Made by a program: the position numbers and the translations under genes. From the NCBI GenBank assembly GCA_019633425.1, contig WSUB01000005.1, forward strand, positions 558,001-622,000: 64,000 bases of DNA. The letters run 5' to 3'. Under the pieces are notes generated by a model. It was not told the DNA's origin. It saw nothing but the letters and a program-made list of their open reading frames with translations, and did no database searches. Numbering within the stretch: the first letter of the stretch is position 1; the number at the start of each line of letters is the position of its first letter. The DNA comes from Tulasnella sp. 424 (Eukaryota > Basidiomycota > Agaricomycetes > Cantharellales > Tulasnellaceae). Below are positions 12,516-22,957 of this stretch, one piece after another.

Positions 12516-13306
12516 AGTTGAGAGATGTGATGACCGCCAGTGGTGGGTGAATGCAACACCCCTAGACACCGAGGCGGCGTTTCGGACGGGGTTAACGTAA
12601 CCACCACTCCTGACAACATCGGTTTACACTTTTCCCCACCCAGGGTTACCGCGGCTCGCCAGAAACCTTATGAAGTTCGCACTCGGCAAAAGTTGGTTTT
12701 CTTTTCCTTGCTATCGGCAAGATTGAAACCAAGTTCGTGCACCTCCTAACCGGTGATTCACAGCGGCATCTATAGTGCATAATAATCCCTTATTCCACTA
12801 TGAGGAAAATGCCGCTTAACTTACCTCTTTCTTCGTTCTTTACAGTCTATGAAGATAACAGGCCGCCTTATCTATCCGACGCCGTCGGATTGCAGCCCTA
12901 AGTTGGACTTCGTTCAGAACTTACATCATGTCCTCGATGAGCGTCAAAGACTTGCGATCTGACCCTGCAGCTAATTTTGCGGGCTGACAACGCCGTTCGC
13001 GTATGAGCCGCAGTAACCAGAGACGGGGATCACGACGGATGACGTTTAAGCGCAAGGGACCCACTTTCCAGGTTCCTTCGGCGTCAGAGTTGGCCAACCA
13101 ATGGTGTCGTTACCTATTGGCACTGACCCTTACAATACCGAGGCGAACTTCCGTAGGACGCGGCACCTTGGCAGCTTCGTCCTATTCTACTTGTCCTAAT
13201 GCAGAAATAGGTGCCCCTCGAGGGCTGCCGTTGATCCGACGGCTTCGGGGATTCAGTCATCGAATGCATAGTCTGCACTCCATCCGTCCCAGCTGATCAC
13301 CGAAAC
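12516..13306. other. unit-1 upstream region of the DUF3237-like array
   Basis: From about 12650 this sequence is a diverged copy of 14600-15170. Shared blocks include CACCTCCTAACCGGT, AAATGCCGCTT, TTATCTATCCGACGCCGTCGGATTGCA and ACTTCGTTCAGAACTTACATCATGTCCTCGATGAGCGTCA. It is the non-coding 5' flank carried along with each DUF3237-like gene. The FIG4 promoter must lie in its left part. Confidence 0.6.
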
Positions 13307-13328
13307 GCCGAACTTTCTGACTATAAAT
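13307..13328 (+). promoter_or_regulatory. conserved core promoter, DUF3237-like copy A
   Basis: GCCGAACTTTCTGACTATAAAT; the TATA element sits about 92 bp before the ATG at 13413. The same motif precedes copies B, C and D at nearly the same distance. Confidence 0.65.
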
Positions 13329-13412
13329 GGTTGTATTGATGGTCGCTGACTGCTCAGCAACCCTCTCGTACAACTCATATCGCTGTAGCACTTCCCTTTA
13401 CAGTCTTCGATC

Positions 13413-14102
13413 ATGCGATTTGCCACCCCCTTCCTCATTTTGTCTTCCATCGCATCCTCAGCTTTCGCCGCGTTCAGCAACCCATATGCTCCTCTCTCTT
13501 ACTTTGTCATGTCAGGAGTTGTGGACATCACTGCCCCTGTTCAAATACCGAACCCTCTCGGGACGCGAGTGAGCAATGAGTGGACTGGGTATGCCTTTCT
13601 GCACGTATAAGATGCACTGAGGACTAATTGACAGTCTTAAATTAATTGCAGTGGGAATTTTACTGACTACCGGGGCAACGTCTTTGCGACGGTCGTCCAA
13701 GGGGCAGGGGAGAATGGTTTGGTTGATTCGGCGGGCATCTTCCACTTGGACGCGCGAATGACCCTCAAGCTTAACGACGAGAGTAACACCTATGCGTACC
13801 TGCAATATCTGGGAATCGGAAAGTTTGGAGCCGTGGATAACTTTTACTTGTGCGTCATTTCTGGAGTCGTCACCGGAGACTTTTACATGCATAGTGACAT
13901 CGTATCCACCCGAATCCTGCAGGAGAGTTGAAACTAATTCTACCAAGTACAACTTCCTAAACCAAATGTTTATCTGGGGCAATGCAACTATACCTGGTGC
14001 GTACTTGCTTGTGGATACATTCAGCCCTGTAAGTACTGGTGCCCACTCCGCATTTTGATTATGACTAAACTGGGTGTGAAATCTTAGACCAAACCTGCAT
14101 GA
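13413..14102 (+). CDS. secreted DUF3237-like protein, copy A
   Basis: Predicted 164-aa protein in four exons (13413-13588, 13652-13849, 13923-14028, 14088-14102); the last exon encodes only TKPA and the stop. The first ~20 residues (MRFATPFLILSSIASSAFAA) form a signal peptide. The rest follows the DUF3237 beta-barrel pattern: a strand starting SYFVMSGVVDIT, PVQIPNPLGTRVS, a glycine-rich turn, NGLVDSAGIFHLDARMTL, NTYAYLQYLGIG and the terminal RVETNSTKYNFLNQMF followed by LLVDTF. Several NxT/S sequons are visible, which fits secretion. No enzymatic function is established for DUF3237. It is one of four intact paralogues here and converges with a decayed dioxygenase copy, as copy D does with an intact one. 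The family assignment rests on motif pattern by eye. Confidence 0.84.
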
Positions 14103-14189
14103 ACGGAAGATATTCATCTGATGAAGACGGTGGAGACTCTTCAACGTGATGGACATTCACATTTAACTTTATGGATTATCAGACCCCTT

Positions 14190-14595
14190 GTCCTGTATCG
14201 TAGCGATAGGTATTTTCAATTAAGACTGTTTCCCTTGATGCTTCCGGAGGATACTCTAGAGACCGCAAACCTCCTTCGCCGGCGGTGTTATCCGCTAGCT
14301 GAATCAGCCTTTGCAACATCGGAAAGCGGGTTGCTCTGTCCTTCCAGTCCTTGCCCAAATCCTCCAATGTTGCGTCTTGATCCACCTTAAGTCATTCAAG
14401 CCGCAGGACGTTCCTCGCCCGCTTTTATTTACGATGCACATTGCACATAAAAGGATGCCAGGGTGATCGGGAGGGACTGTGTGGACCTGCACTACACGGT
14501 GGGGGAGGCTGCTGTCCCAAAAGACGGACTCCCTTGCAAGATTGCATCTAGCATGTCCAGCGGATTTATTGAGAAGTTTGGCGTTCAAAGAGCTC
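14190..14595 (-). pseudogene. relic of PhyH-like dioxygenase, 3' part
   Basis: The minus strand still resembles the C-terminus of the intact dioxygenase at 28158-29143: LLNKSAGHARCN matches LLQQTRWICRVQ-type DNA of that gene in shifted frames, and FPMLQRLIQLADNTAGEGG matches LQMLQRLVQLADTTAGEGG. The frame is broken several times and the 5' half of the gene, including the metal-binding HxD, is missing. It lies tail-to-tail with DUF3237-like copy A, the same arrangement as in the intact unit. Confidence 0.7.
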
Positions 14596-15170
14596 GTTCA
14601 GCCAGACGAGATTCAAAAATCAACAAAATACGAACTTCCTACACCTCCTAACCGGTTACTCACAACGGTATCCCATCATATTCGACAAAAAATGCCGCTT
14701 GACTCGATCTCCTTCTTCGTTCTTTACAATCGCTTACGATACCGTGCGGCCTTATCTATCCGACGCCGTCGGATTGCATCCCCTAACTTGGACTTCGTTC
14801 AGAACTTACATCATGTCCTCGATGAGCGTCACTGGCAAAGGCTCGAGATCTAACCCTGTACGTGACTTTGCGTCCGGCCGTATGTAAGCCGTAGCAACGG
14901 GGACGGGGCCGTTCGTACTGTAGACTCAGTTTCGAGGAGAGGGGCGATACGGATGATGTTTAAGCGTAATACGACCCATTCTCCAGGTCCCTTTGCTGGC
15001 ACAGTCGGCCACCCAATGGTCATGCTACCGGTACACATAGAGCGGAGGAGCCCCGTCCGACGCGGCACCTTGGCGATCTCGTTTCATTATAAATATCCCA
15101 ACAGATATAGGTGCACCTTGCGGGTCGCCGTTCATCCGAGGGCTTCACTTACATAGCTGATCACCGAGGC

Positions 15171-15192
15171 GCCGAACTTTCTGGCTATAAAT
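15171..15192 (+). promoter_or_regulatory. conserved core promoter, DUF3237-like copy B
   Basis: GCCGAACTTTCTGGCTATAAAT, about 91 bp (TATA) upstream of the ATG at 15276; one base differs from the copy A motif. Confidence 0.65.
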
Positions 15193-15275
15193 TGCCGCAT
15201 GGTTCGTCACCAACTACTCCTGAGTCCTCTTGCATCACTCATATATTTGCAGCATTCTCGTTACTGTCCTCGACC

Positions 15276-15942
15276 ATGCGATTCGCCACCCTACTCGTTC
15301 TCTCTTCAATTGCGCCTTCCGCTTTCGCAGGCTTCGGCTCTCCACATGCTCCTCACTCTTACTTTGTCATGTCAGCAGTCGTCGACATCACCTCTCCAGT
15401 TCAAATACCGAACCCTCTTGGGATACGAGTGAGCAACACGTGGACTGGGTATGCATTTCTGGGCGTATAAGAGGCGCTTAGGACTGATCCACGTGCTTTA
15501 AATATAGGGGAAACTTCACGGCCTATAAGGGCAACGTCTTTGCGACGGTCCTCCGAGGTGCCGGAGAGAACGGTTTCGTTGATTCGGCGGGTTTCTTCCA
15601 CTTGGACGCGCGAATGACCCTCAAGCTCATCAACGAGAATAACACTTATGTCTACCTGCAATTTTCGGGAATTGGGCAGTTCGGAGCTGTGGATAACTTT
15701 TACTTGTGCGTCATTCCCGTAACCTCTACCCAAGACTGTAATATCGACACGGTCTTGCAGGAGAGTCGAAACGAACTCGACCAAGTACAACTTTCTGAAT
15801 CAAATCTTCATCTGGGGAAATGCGACTATACCTGGTGCTTACTTGCTTGGGGATATGTTCAGCACTGTGAGTGGTCGTGCCTCACTTCGCCCTTAGACCA
15901 TAGACTAAACGGGGTCCGAAATCCTAGACCAAGCTTGCGTGA
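15276..15942 (+). CDS. secreted DUF3237-like protein, copy B
   Basis: Predicted 163-aa paralogue of copy A with the same four-exon layout (15276-15448, 15508-15705, 15761-15866, 15928-15942). Intron positions and phases are identical, and exons 2-4 have identical lengths (198, 106, 15 nt). It begins MRFATLLVLSSIAPSAFAG (signal peptide) and keeps SYFVMSAVVDIT, FVDSAGFFHLDARMTL, NTYVYLQFSGIG and RVETNSTKYNFLNQIFIWGN. It ends TKLA. The frame is uninterrupted. It is the nearest paralogue of copy A by eye, and its upstream flank (14600-15170) matches that of copy A, so these are two tandem units of about 1.9 kb. Only a small dioxygenase 3'-flank remnant (about 15990-16110) follows before the APH-like gene. 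Confidence 0.84.
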
Positions 15943-16302
15943 ACAAACGATCTCCATCTGACGAAGACGGTTTGAGATCATTCGATGTGATGGACATTCA
16001 CATTTAACTTTATGTATTATAAGACTCCTCCTGCCCGCGTCGGAGCGAATGTATTTTCGGTGAAGACTGTGGATGGCTGTCATCCCTTCTGATGCTTTCA
16101 CCAGAAACCATTATCTGAACTTACAATCCACATACATCGAGAAACAAAGAGACAGAATATGGTGGCGGATAATGGCTCGGCGTCAAGATCGTCTCGGCTT
16201 GACCAGCATGTCGGGGATACGACCCTGAGTATCTTTGAGACTTGGGCCTCTTCCGGCTCGTGGTAATACTTATCATATTAGATTCTCCAAACACGAAGGT
16301 GG

Positions 16303-17554
16303 CTACATATCTGGTGCTAAGAATAGCATAATATCTTCCACGATTTCGGCGGGTAGCATCTTGAGTATGTCATAGTCAATCGTGCCGTCTTCGGCGCCCG
16401 CTGCCCGTAAACACTGCAGTCCTGCTTCCACCGACCGCGCCTTCGAGGCAGCATCGAAAGGCCTCGTGAACATTTCCATTCCTATAACCAGCTCCCGGCC
16501 ATGCGTTATGAGAAACCTTCTCTTGAAATGAGTGGACATGGCGTCTGGAGATGTTGCTAGGTATGCAGACGCCAGCTCCGCGACAAATGCTTGCACCGCG
16601 GTGGCTATCTCGGCAGTGCGTTCTCCGAGGAACAAGCAAAGGTGGAGGTCACCGACTAGGGGAAGCCGTTAAACGGTGTTATAATGACATCGTAATGCAC
16701 CAGACTAAACCTTGGAAAACCACAAACTCACCAAACAAGCCTACCTCGCATCCGGGATCTGAAAGCCCAAAATGCTCCCAATCGACCAGACCAAGTTCCC
16801 CATGGGTCGAAACTAGGATATTTCCCGCCCATAAATCCACCATACCCAGACACGGCTCCAAATTGTTCTCCGGATCGAGTACACTGTACATTCGGTCCAT
16901 GAGCACCTGCATCTCGTCGGGATCATTCCTGTATCGAAGCGAGTCCTCTCGGATGATCCTTTCTGCATCCGAAGTGAGGATGCCAGTTACGTGCCGAGAG
17001 TCTGAGAGAGTTGAACTCATCTCTGGTGGTGGGTTTTTCGTTCCCCGATGCAACTCAGCGATGAAGCGCCCCAGCGCGCCTGCGAGCTCCTCAACTTTGG
17101 ATTTCGAAGGTGAGTCGGAAAGGATGTAGTCCGTGAGTATCTTTCCTTCCCCTAAGTCCGTCATCCAGAGTATATTTTGCTTGGTATCATGGAATACCGA
17201 CTGCGGTACTCTTAAGGTGGGCACTCGGGCGAGCGCCTCTGCTACATAAGGGACGGAGGGTTCTGCTCCTTGCAAGATTCGCAGAGCGAGGGCCTCTACA
17301 GCTTGTCTGCCAACTGGCATGGCCTGGGAAGGGATCGCATGCATGTATGGGGTAGCCTTTTTGAGGATGACGCTGGATATCGCCGTTGGAAAGTCGAAGT
17401 AAGTTGGAAGGTTTATGGGACGAGAGAAGGTTGCTCTTGCGGTGAGGTTCGCATACCCTCCTGATAAAACTTGTACATCAACTTCATCGGGTGCGATGTA
17501 TAAGATGGTAGTAAAGTAGGGCGTGAAGTCGAAGATTTGACTCGAAGTAGTCAT
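16303..17554 (-). CDS. APH-fold (aminoglycoside phosphotransferase-like) kinase
   Basis: Predicted 391-aa cytosolic protein in two exons (17554-16732 and 16655-16303, one GT-AG intron, frame kept). It has the bilobal APH/choline-kinase-like fold: an N-lobe with LSGGYANLTARA and the probable ATP lysine in SVILKKATPY, then a helical region, the catalytic-loop region GMVDLWAGNILVS and the metal-binding segment LGLVDWEHFGLSDPGCEVG. The usual catalytic-loop His (H-x-D) is replaced (M-V-D), though Asp and Asn remain; I cannot tell whether this abolishes activity. Fungal genomes hold many such proteins with unknown small-molecule substrates, so the name does not imply antibiotic resistance. A truncated tandem copy lies just upstream at 17825-18375. 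Confidence 0.8.
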
Positions 17555-17824
17555 TTGTTAGGGTTATAACTTGAAGGTCAGCCCAGCTGTGGACGCACTG
17601 TCGTCCCTTCAGATGCGTTCGCTCAAAACCCTGATCCGAACTCACAATACGTGCTTGAGAGACGAAGAGGCGAAAGCTGGTGATCGATAGCGGCTCGGTG
17701 TCAAGATTGTCTTGGCTTGATAAGCACGTCGGGGATGTGCCCCTGAGTAACTTTAGGGCTTAGCGCCGGCCTCTTTCGCCTCGTGGTGATACTCATCATA
17801 TTTAATTATCTAAGTATGAAAGTG

Positions 17825-18375
17825 ATTATTTGTCTACTGCGAAGAGTAGTAATACGTTCTATGATTTCTGCAGGAGCGTCTTAAATATGTCAGAATCTAT
17901 CGTGCCGTCCCCGGAACCAGCCGCCCGTGAACGCTGCAGTCCTGCCTCGACCGACCGCGCTTTCGAGGTAGCTTCCAATGTCCTCACAAACAAATCCTTT
18001 TCTACAGTTAGCTCCCGGCCATGAGTTATGACAAATCTTCTCTTGAAATGAGAGGACATGGGTCTGGGGATGTATGCTGACGCCAGCTGCACGATAAAAG
18101 CTTGCACAGAGGGAGCTATCTCGGCAGAGTCATCCCCAAAGAGCAAAAAAAAGATGGAGGCGACCAACTAAGGAGCCCCATAAAACAGCATATACCACCA
18201 ACGTGATGCACCATGTCAACCATAGGAAAACGCTAAACTCACTGGACACTCCTAGCTCGTATCCGGAATCCGAAAGCCCAAAATACTCCTAATACAGGAG
18301 ACCAAGATCTCCATCAATCGAAACTAGCTATAGTGTACTTCCCGTCCAGAAATCCACCATTCCCAGGCAGGGTAG
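17825..18375 (-). pseudogene. truncated tandem copy of the APH-fold kinase gene
   Basis: The minus strand repeats exon 2 of the neighbouring gene (VQAFIVQLASAYI, SSHFKRRFVITHGREL, SKARSVEAGLQRSRAAG) and a short damaged piece of exon 1: the DNA around 18241-18370 matches 16727-16860, including the splice donor region. Everything upstream of the catalytic region is gone. The downstream flanks also match (about 17610-17815 versus 16080-16270), so this was a tandem duplication of about 1.5 kb that later lost its 5' half. Confidence 0.75.
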
Positions 18376-19330
18376 GATGAGCCGGAAGTCCAAGGTTAGT
18401 AAAATCGTTTCTACACCGCGCCCTTATCGCCACCACCTCTTTAACTGAGAGCTTCTACATTCCAGTAAACTCTGTTCAAGATGCTGAATCGTGCACTCTG
18501 GAAGATTGTAGTCAGGTCTGGCGCTTAAGCCGGAACGCCAAGGCACCGAAGCGATGGGAAGGAAGACACCGGCCCGGGCCTACCTGCAGGCCAAAGTTGG
18601 GAAACCTCGCAAGGATTGGGACGACTCGTCAGCGTTCATAGCACATTCCCAATACATTATGGGATTGGTCCCCGAAATTGCGGACCGTACGGACCTTACG
18701 GGTCTTACAAGGTGGTGTAAGCAAATACGATGTACGGACGGTTTTGCTGATGAATGCCTCAAGGTCCTTCCGTCCAAATCCTGGGTCCTCACTTGCGTTA
18801 ATGTTCTTGCACCACTACGCTTACCCCTATAGTAGGACGGAAGCTTCGTCAGCAAGTGCTCGGTGCCAGGGCTAAGTAGACACGTGAGGTAAGCGAGCCG
18901 TGGAAACGGGTCGTTCCTCTTAACCGACACCTCAAGAATCTGTGCAAGACGGAACGTTTCAAAGTCTCGTGAAGGGCCACTGATTCTTCCCTCCATACAT
19001 GGCCGAACAAACATTGACCAGAACGTCGGTGTGAATTGAAACACTGCGAGACGCTGGTAGCCCTGCAGGCTTAAGTTCAACCTCCCTGCCCCTCTTTAAC
19101 TATCCTATTTCCCCTGTCAATTTCCCTGACTCAGCCCGGCCTTCAGCTTTCCTGGCCTAACCCATGTAAAACCGTTTGCATCCGTAGTGTGCGCGAAGGC
19201 GACTCTGGGTATGCAAAGGTCTTTCCTCCTCTCCCCCATACCTCATCGCCGCAGAGATAGAACGCTATCACCATAGAGATCCTGTTTGAGAGATGCATAT
19301 TTATTATATTAATGAGCACTCACCGGTGGC
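18376..19330. other. intergenic, unexplained
   Basis: A 166-codon minus-strand frame (18580-19080) crosses this stretch but has no recognisable motif, no signal or membrane segment and no clear codon pattern. I treat the region as non-coding. Confidence 0.4.
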
Positions 19331-20704
19331 CTACCGACTCGCTGCGTATTCCGTGGAGAGACGACGGTGTGCTTCCGCCATTGTAATCCTTTCAGATGGG
19401 TTCGTGGGCCAGCATGCGGCGCCAACATTCCAGGCCTCTTCATACGATTCTCCGTCGGGAGATGATGCAGGATCCTTCGAGGGACGTTCATTCCTGCCTA
19501 TCACTGCCATCATGACAGCCATGCTGGTCAACAAGTGGGGGAATGGTGCTTGTCCGGTGAGTACCTAGGGGCAGAGCCACAGTTGAATAAGTGAAGAACT
19601 TCTCGACTTCAAGTGGGATCAGTACCTCGGCTATTGTCATTCCAAAGGCATAAACGTCACTTTGGAAGGTCCGCGGCTCGTTGTCCCAAAGCTCCGGACT
19701 CATCCACCGGACAGAACCAGCCCCCTTGACGCAGGTAGATGTCCTCGAATCGATCATTTTTGTTAACCCGAAGTCACAAAGCAATACGTGGGCATCGTCA
19801 CTGATGAGAGTATTGGTGGCCTTTATGTCACCGTGGACGACATTTTGCGTATGAAGGTACTGGATAGCATCAGCCATTTCGCGCAGCTATGTAGGAGAGT
19901 CCGACTTCGCTCAGTCCCGCGCAAGACAATTTAGAGAGTGTCACATACCAGCCTAATCCGCTTGACATTTGGGTGTCGGAAGAGGTATTCCACCATGGTT
20001 CCGTTATTGATGAACGGGCTGACGAGATAGAGATGACCATCGCGTTTAAGTGTACCAAGAAATTCCAGGATATGAGGGTGGCGAAGATCTCTCCACGTCG
20101 CTGCTTCTCTCTCAAATCGCTTTGTTATAGTAAAGGGTCAGAGTGATACCGAAAACGGAAGAGAATAATCGGTTCGTACCTTGGTTACATCGCCATCATA
20201 CTCCGCTCCAGATATTCTTGGCCGTTTGAGCGCAATCTTGCCTGCTATACTGTGAACGCCTTGGAAAACGTCGCAAAAGTGACCGTTGACGTTGACAGGC
20301 GTGGATGACACCGAGCTTATCAGTGATTGTAGATTTGGGGGGTCACTAGAGGATCCTTCAGCAATATCTTCGGTTATTGAACCTGCCAAGATTGGAGGGC
20401 GACCTATGGGCGTCGAGGGACTACTACCAAGAGGCCCGGCGTTATTGGAATCGAGTGATAGTGATTTGCTAGGTGACTTCGCAGATGGTATCCGCGAACC
20501 AAGATGAGCGATGCGGGAGGAAGTGGAAGACGCGTCGGAAACGGCCGTAGAACTGGAAGCGGTCGAGATGGTCGAGGATGTTGATGGTCTCCGAACCACA
20601 GCAGGATGCTTGGCTGACACGCTGCCTCGTGCAAGGGAAGAAGGTGCGAGGATTGAGTTGGATCTGGAAGAGGGACCTATCCGGTAAACCGCGGTGGCCT
20701 TCAT
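19331..20704 (-). CDS. protein kinase (tyrosine-kinase-like family) with Ser-rich N-terminus
   Basis: Predicted 396-aa protein kinase in four exons (20704-20180, 20119-19949, 19886-19626, 19564-19331), all with GT-AG introns and frame kept. The first ~130 residues are low-complexity Ser/Thr/Pro. The kinase domain starts with a degenerate glycine loop (GHFCDVFQG) and the ATP lysine in KIALKRPR. It continues with a C-helix region RFEREAATWRDLRHPHIL, the catalytic loop HGDIKATN (HRD changed to HGD), the metal-binding CDFGLTK and the activation-segment end RWMSPE. The pattern resembles the tyrosine-kinase-like families expanded in agaricomycetes, where HGDIKxxN is common. It ends shortly after the helical C-lobe. 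Start uncertain: an acceptor-like CCCCTAG at 20761 upstream in frame allows an extra 5' exon, so the N-terminus may be longer. Confidence 0.83.
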
Positions 20705-21275
20705 AGTTTGAGAACGCGCTTTCTCAAGTAGACTCTTGGGTCTTGTTGGAATAGTTTCACCTAGGGGCGAGGGTAAGAACAAAAGGAAATAGAAGTGTAA
20801 GTGCCCGGATGATTGGTAAGTGGAACGTTCTGGTGGTCATGGAAGAGCCAAGAAGCGGATTTCGCCTATTGCGGGAGAGCGAGAGTCCCGTCGTCCGCTG
20901 CCTTATTGGGATCATGCCAAATAAAGAGCTTTGGACGTGCACCAAAGCGAGTAGAGCCTCTCAGTCCCCAATTTCCCCTTTATATCCGGTTGACTCCGGA
21001 AAACCTCGACCATGCCAACGAGAAGCCGGACCGTCTATGGGGGTCCTAATGAAGTCGTTCTGAAGATATCTCGTTTCGGCCGGCATCTATCCTTTGGAAG
21101 ATTCGGCCAAATGACGTGCAGGATAGACTGGCGTTATTGATAAACGCCAAACTGTCGATGCAATCAAGAAGGGGACGGCAGGTGATCCTGGTGTATGGGT
21201 GTGGGGGAGCTTGACTTCATCGAGCAAGACATGGTTCAACGCTTCCAGACAGCAAGCTCACAGCTGGAGCATTAT
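20705..21275. other. intergenic between kinase and Elongin-A genes
   Basis: Head-to-tail spacer on the minus strand: 5' region of the kinase gene (possible additional 5' exon) and 3' end of the Elongin-A gene. TTTATATCC at about 20981 could serve the kinase promoter. No other gene is seen. Confidence 0.4.
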
Positions 21276-22957
21276 TCATGCCACGACTGGGGAATGAATG
21301 TGTGGAGGGCAAGACAGGAAAACTCACCCCATCGAGCTCTCTTTGGTGGTGGAGCTTTATCTGTGCGCTGCAGCTCGCGCTCTCTCTTCTCTGCCGTCTT
21401 TCGCTCTTTCGATTCCCGCAGACGCAGAGCGGCAAGAGCAAACTTGTCTTTGTCGTTCCGAGCAGATTCCTAAGGGAAGGGGTAGGGAAAGTCCTCCCGT
21501 GAGCTACAAGTCGTCCGGGGATCACCCCGATATGGAGGTACTTGTGAAATAAAACCAAAAACGGGGAGAATTGATGAAGAGCCGCGTTGTATAGGCCCTT
21601 GGAAGGGGCTTGGGTCATTCGGCGAAGGACCCCCGAGGCACAACAACCTCCTATTGCTTCCGTCAGAAGCATATAATTTTAGGAATAGATGAAGATCCGA
21701 CGCGCTGCAGCGGCGTTTGCAAGGGAGGAACGAAGAAAATCACGAGAAAATTCGAAAAAGGAAAGTGGTCGCTCTCACATCGTACACTCTCCGCCAGTCG
21801 GACGTTCCTGCAAACTCTCCATTGTGGAAAGCGTCCAGCTTTTTTGGGTACTTTTCAAAGAAGAACTTTCTCCATATGTCTGTTCACAGATTTCGGAACC
21901 GAGGAGTGCGTGAGCGTGTGGAACTTGAAAAGGCAAGGGGCCGGGGAGGAAGACGGCGCGTGGCCTTTCGGGCTTACCCTGGTCTTGCTCCTTCAGGTGC
22001 TGTTTAAATTCGATGACGTATATAGCCAATTTGAAAACGAAGATTTCCGAGATAAAGTAGAAGGGAAAAATGGATCGGTCAATTAGAAGGTCCGCGGGCG
22101 GCGGGGTAAGAGAGAGAGGGTGAGGCGGTGCAATTCGGAGTAAGAACACTCCAGACTGCCCCCGGTCTCTACTTCTCATTTCCCTCTTCCCGGAGAGGGA
22201 GATAGACTATGCCTATGACGCACCGGAGATTGGTTTTCAAGTCTCCGTAGTATTTCCGGCGTGCACCGTTTATCCTCTAAGACCAGCTTGATGATGTGCC
22301 ACGGCACGGACCCGAAGTTATCAATTGCTGTGCATCAAGGGAAATAAATGAAACAATAAAATGTAAGAAAAGAGTGCGACACGAGGTGGATAGAGTGGAA
22401 AAGTTCGGGAAACCAAAGCATAAAAGTCAGCTCCAGGGCAAAACAGCCCGCGCACGGAGGTTAAGGTCGGAAGAACGGCCGGAACCTCGGTGGAACTAGC
22501 AAAGGCTCGGGATTGCGCACATGGAGATTAAGATGGGGGGACGGGTTCGGGGTATGTGGGTAAGAAAGAAAGCAAAAAGCGGCAAGGAACCCCCGGAGGG
22601 GACAGCGGGCAAAGCGAGAAAGGAAAAAAAGGAAAAAAAAGGTGGAGAGCAGTGTGCCCACAAGGTACTTACAGTTGAGATGCATCCCGACGACTTTAGC
22701 CGTCGCCAGAGTTTGGAGTTTGCAAGAGAATCGTAAGGAAATCGAATATCACAGGAAACATGGAAGTGTATCGTCGGGGGGTTCGACCGTGGAATTGATC
22801 GTGAGCTGACCTTTGGCCCCGATGCGCCACAATCAGGGGTTGTTTTTTCTTGCTTACCTTTGACACAGATGGACTTCAAGCTGGGGACGTTAGTGTCGTC
22901 CGTTGTCATAGGTTCAGCGGTAGCATTCTGCGCCACGTCAGTGTTCTCGACTTCCAT
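21276..22957 (-). CDS. ELA1: Elongin-A domain protein (RNA polymerase II elongation/ubiquitin ligase subunit)
   Basis: Predicted 166-aa protein assembled from seven small exons: 22957-22858, 22693-22673 (21 nt), 22327-22224, 21999-21978 (22 nt), 21879-21779, 21469-21328, 21286-21276. The frame is kept throughout. The joined product reads as an Elongin-A domain: VPSLKSICVK, then a segment ending MHLNSIDNFGSVPWHIIK, then ILRRLENQSPHLKEQDQ and DIWRKFFFEKYP, matching the family order (leucine-rich BC-box-like start, D-x-G-x-(V/L)P, L-x-x-(L/I)E-x-x-(S/N)P-x-L, (L/I)W-x-x-x-F). The C-terminus is charged (RLRESKERKTAEKRERE). In yeast Ela1 pairs with Elongin C and directs Pol II for ubiquitylation. 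The two micro-exons are supported mainly by restored homology. Exon 6 could also read through, ending at 21272 instead of splicing to an 11-nt last exon. Confidence 0.78.

Noticed and set aside
12516..12569. Upstream extension of FIG4 to an in-frame GTG
   Set aside because: GTG starts are not expected in fungal nuclear genes; the first ATG in frame is at 12515.
18580..19080. 166-codon minus-strand open frame
   Set aside because: No domain, no splice context, no paralogue in the window; composition is ordinary. It could be chance.
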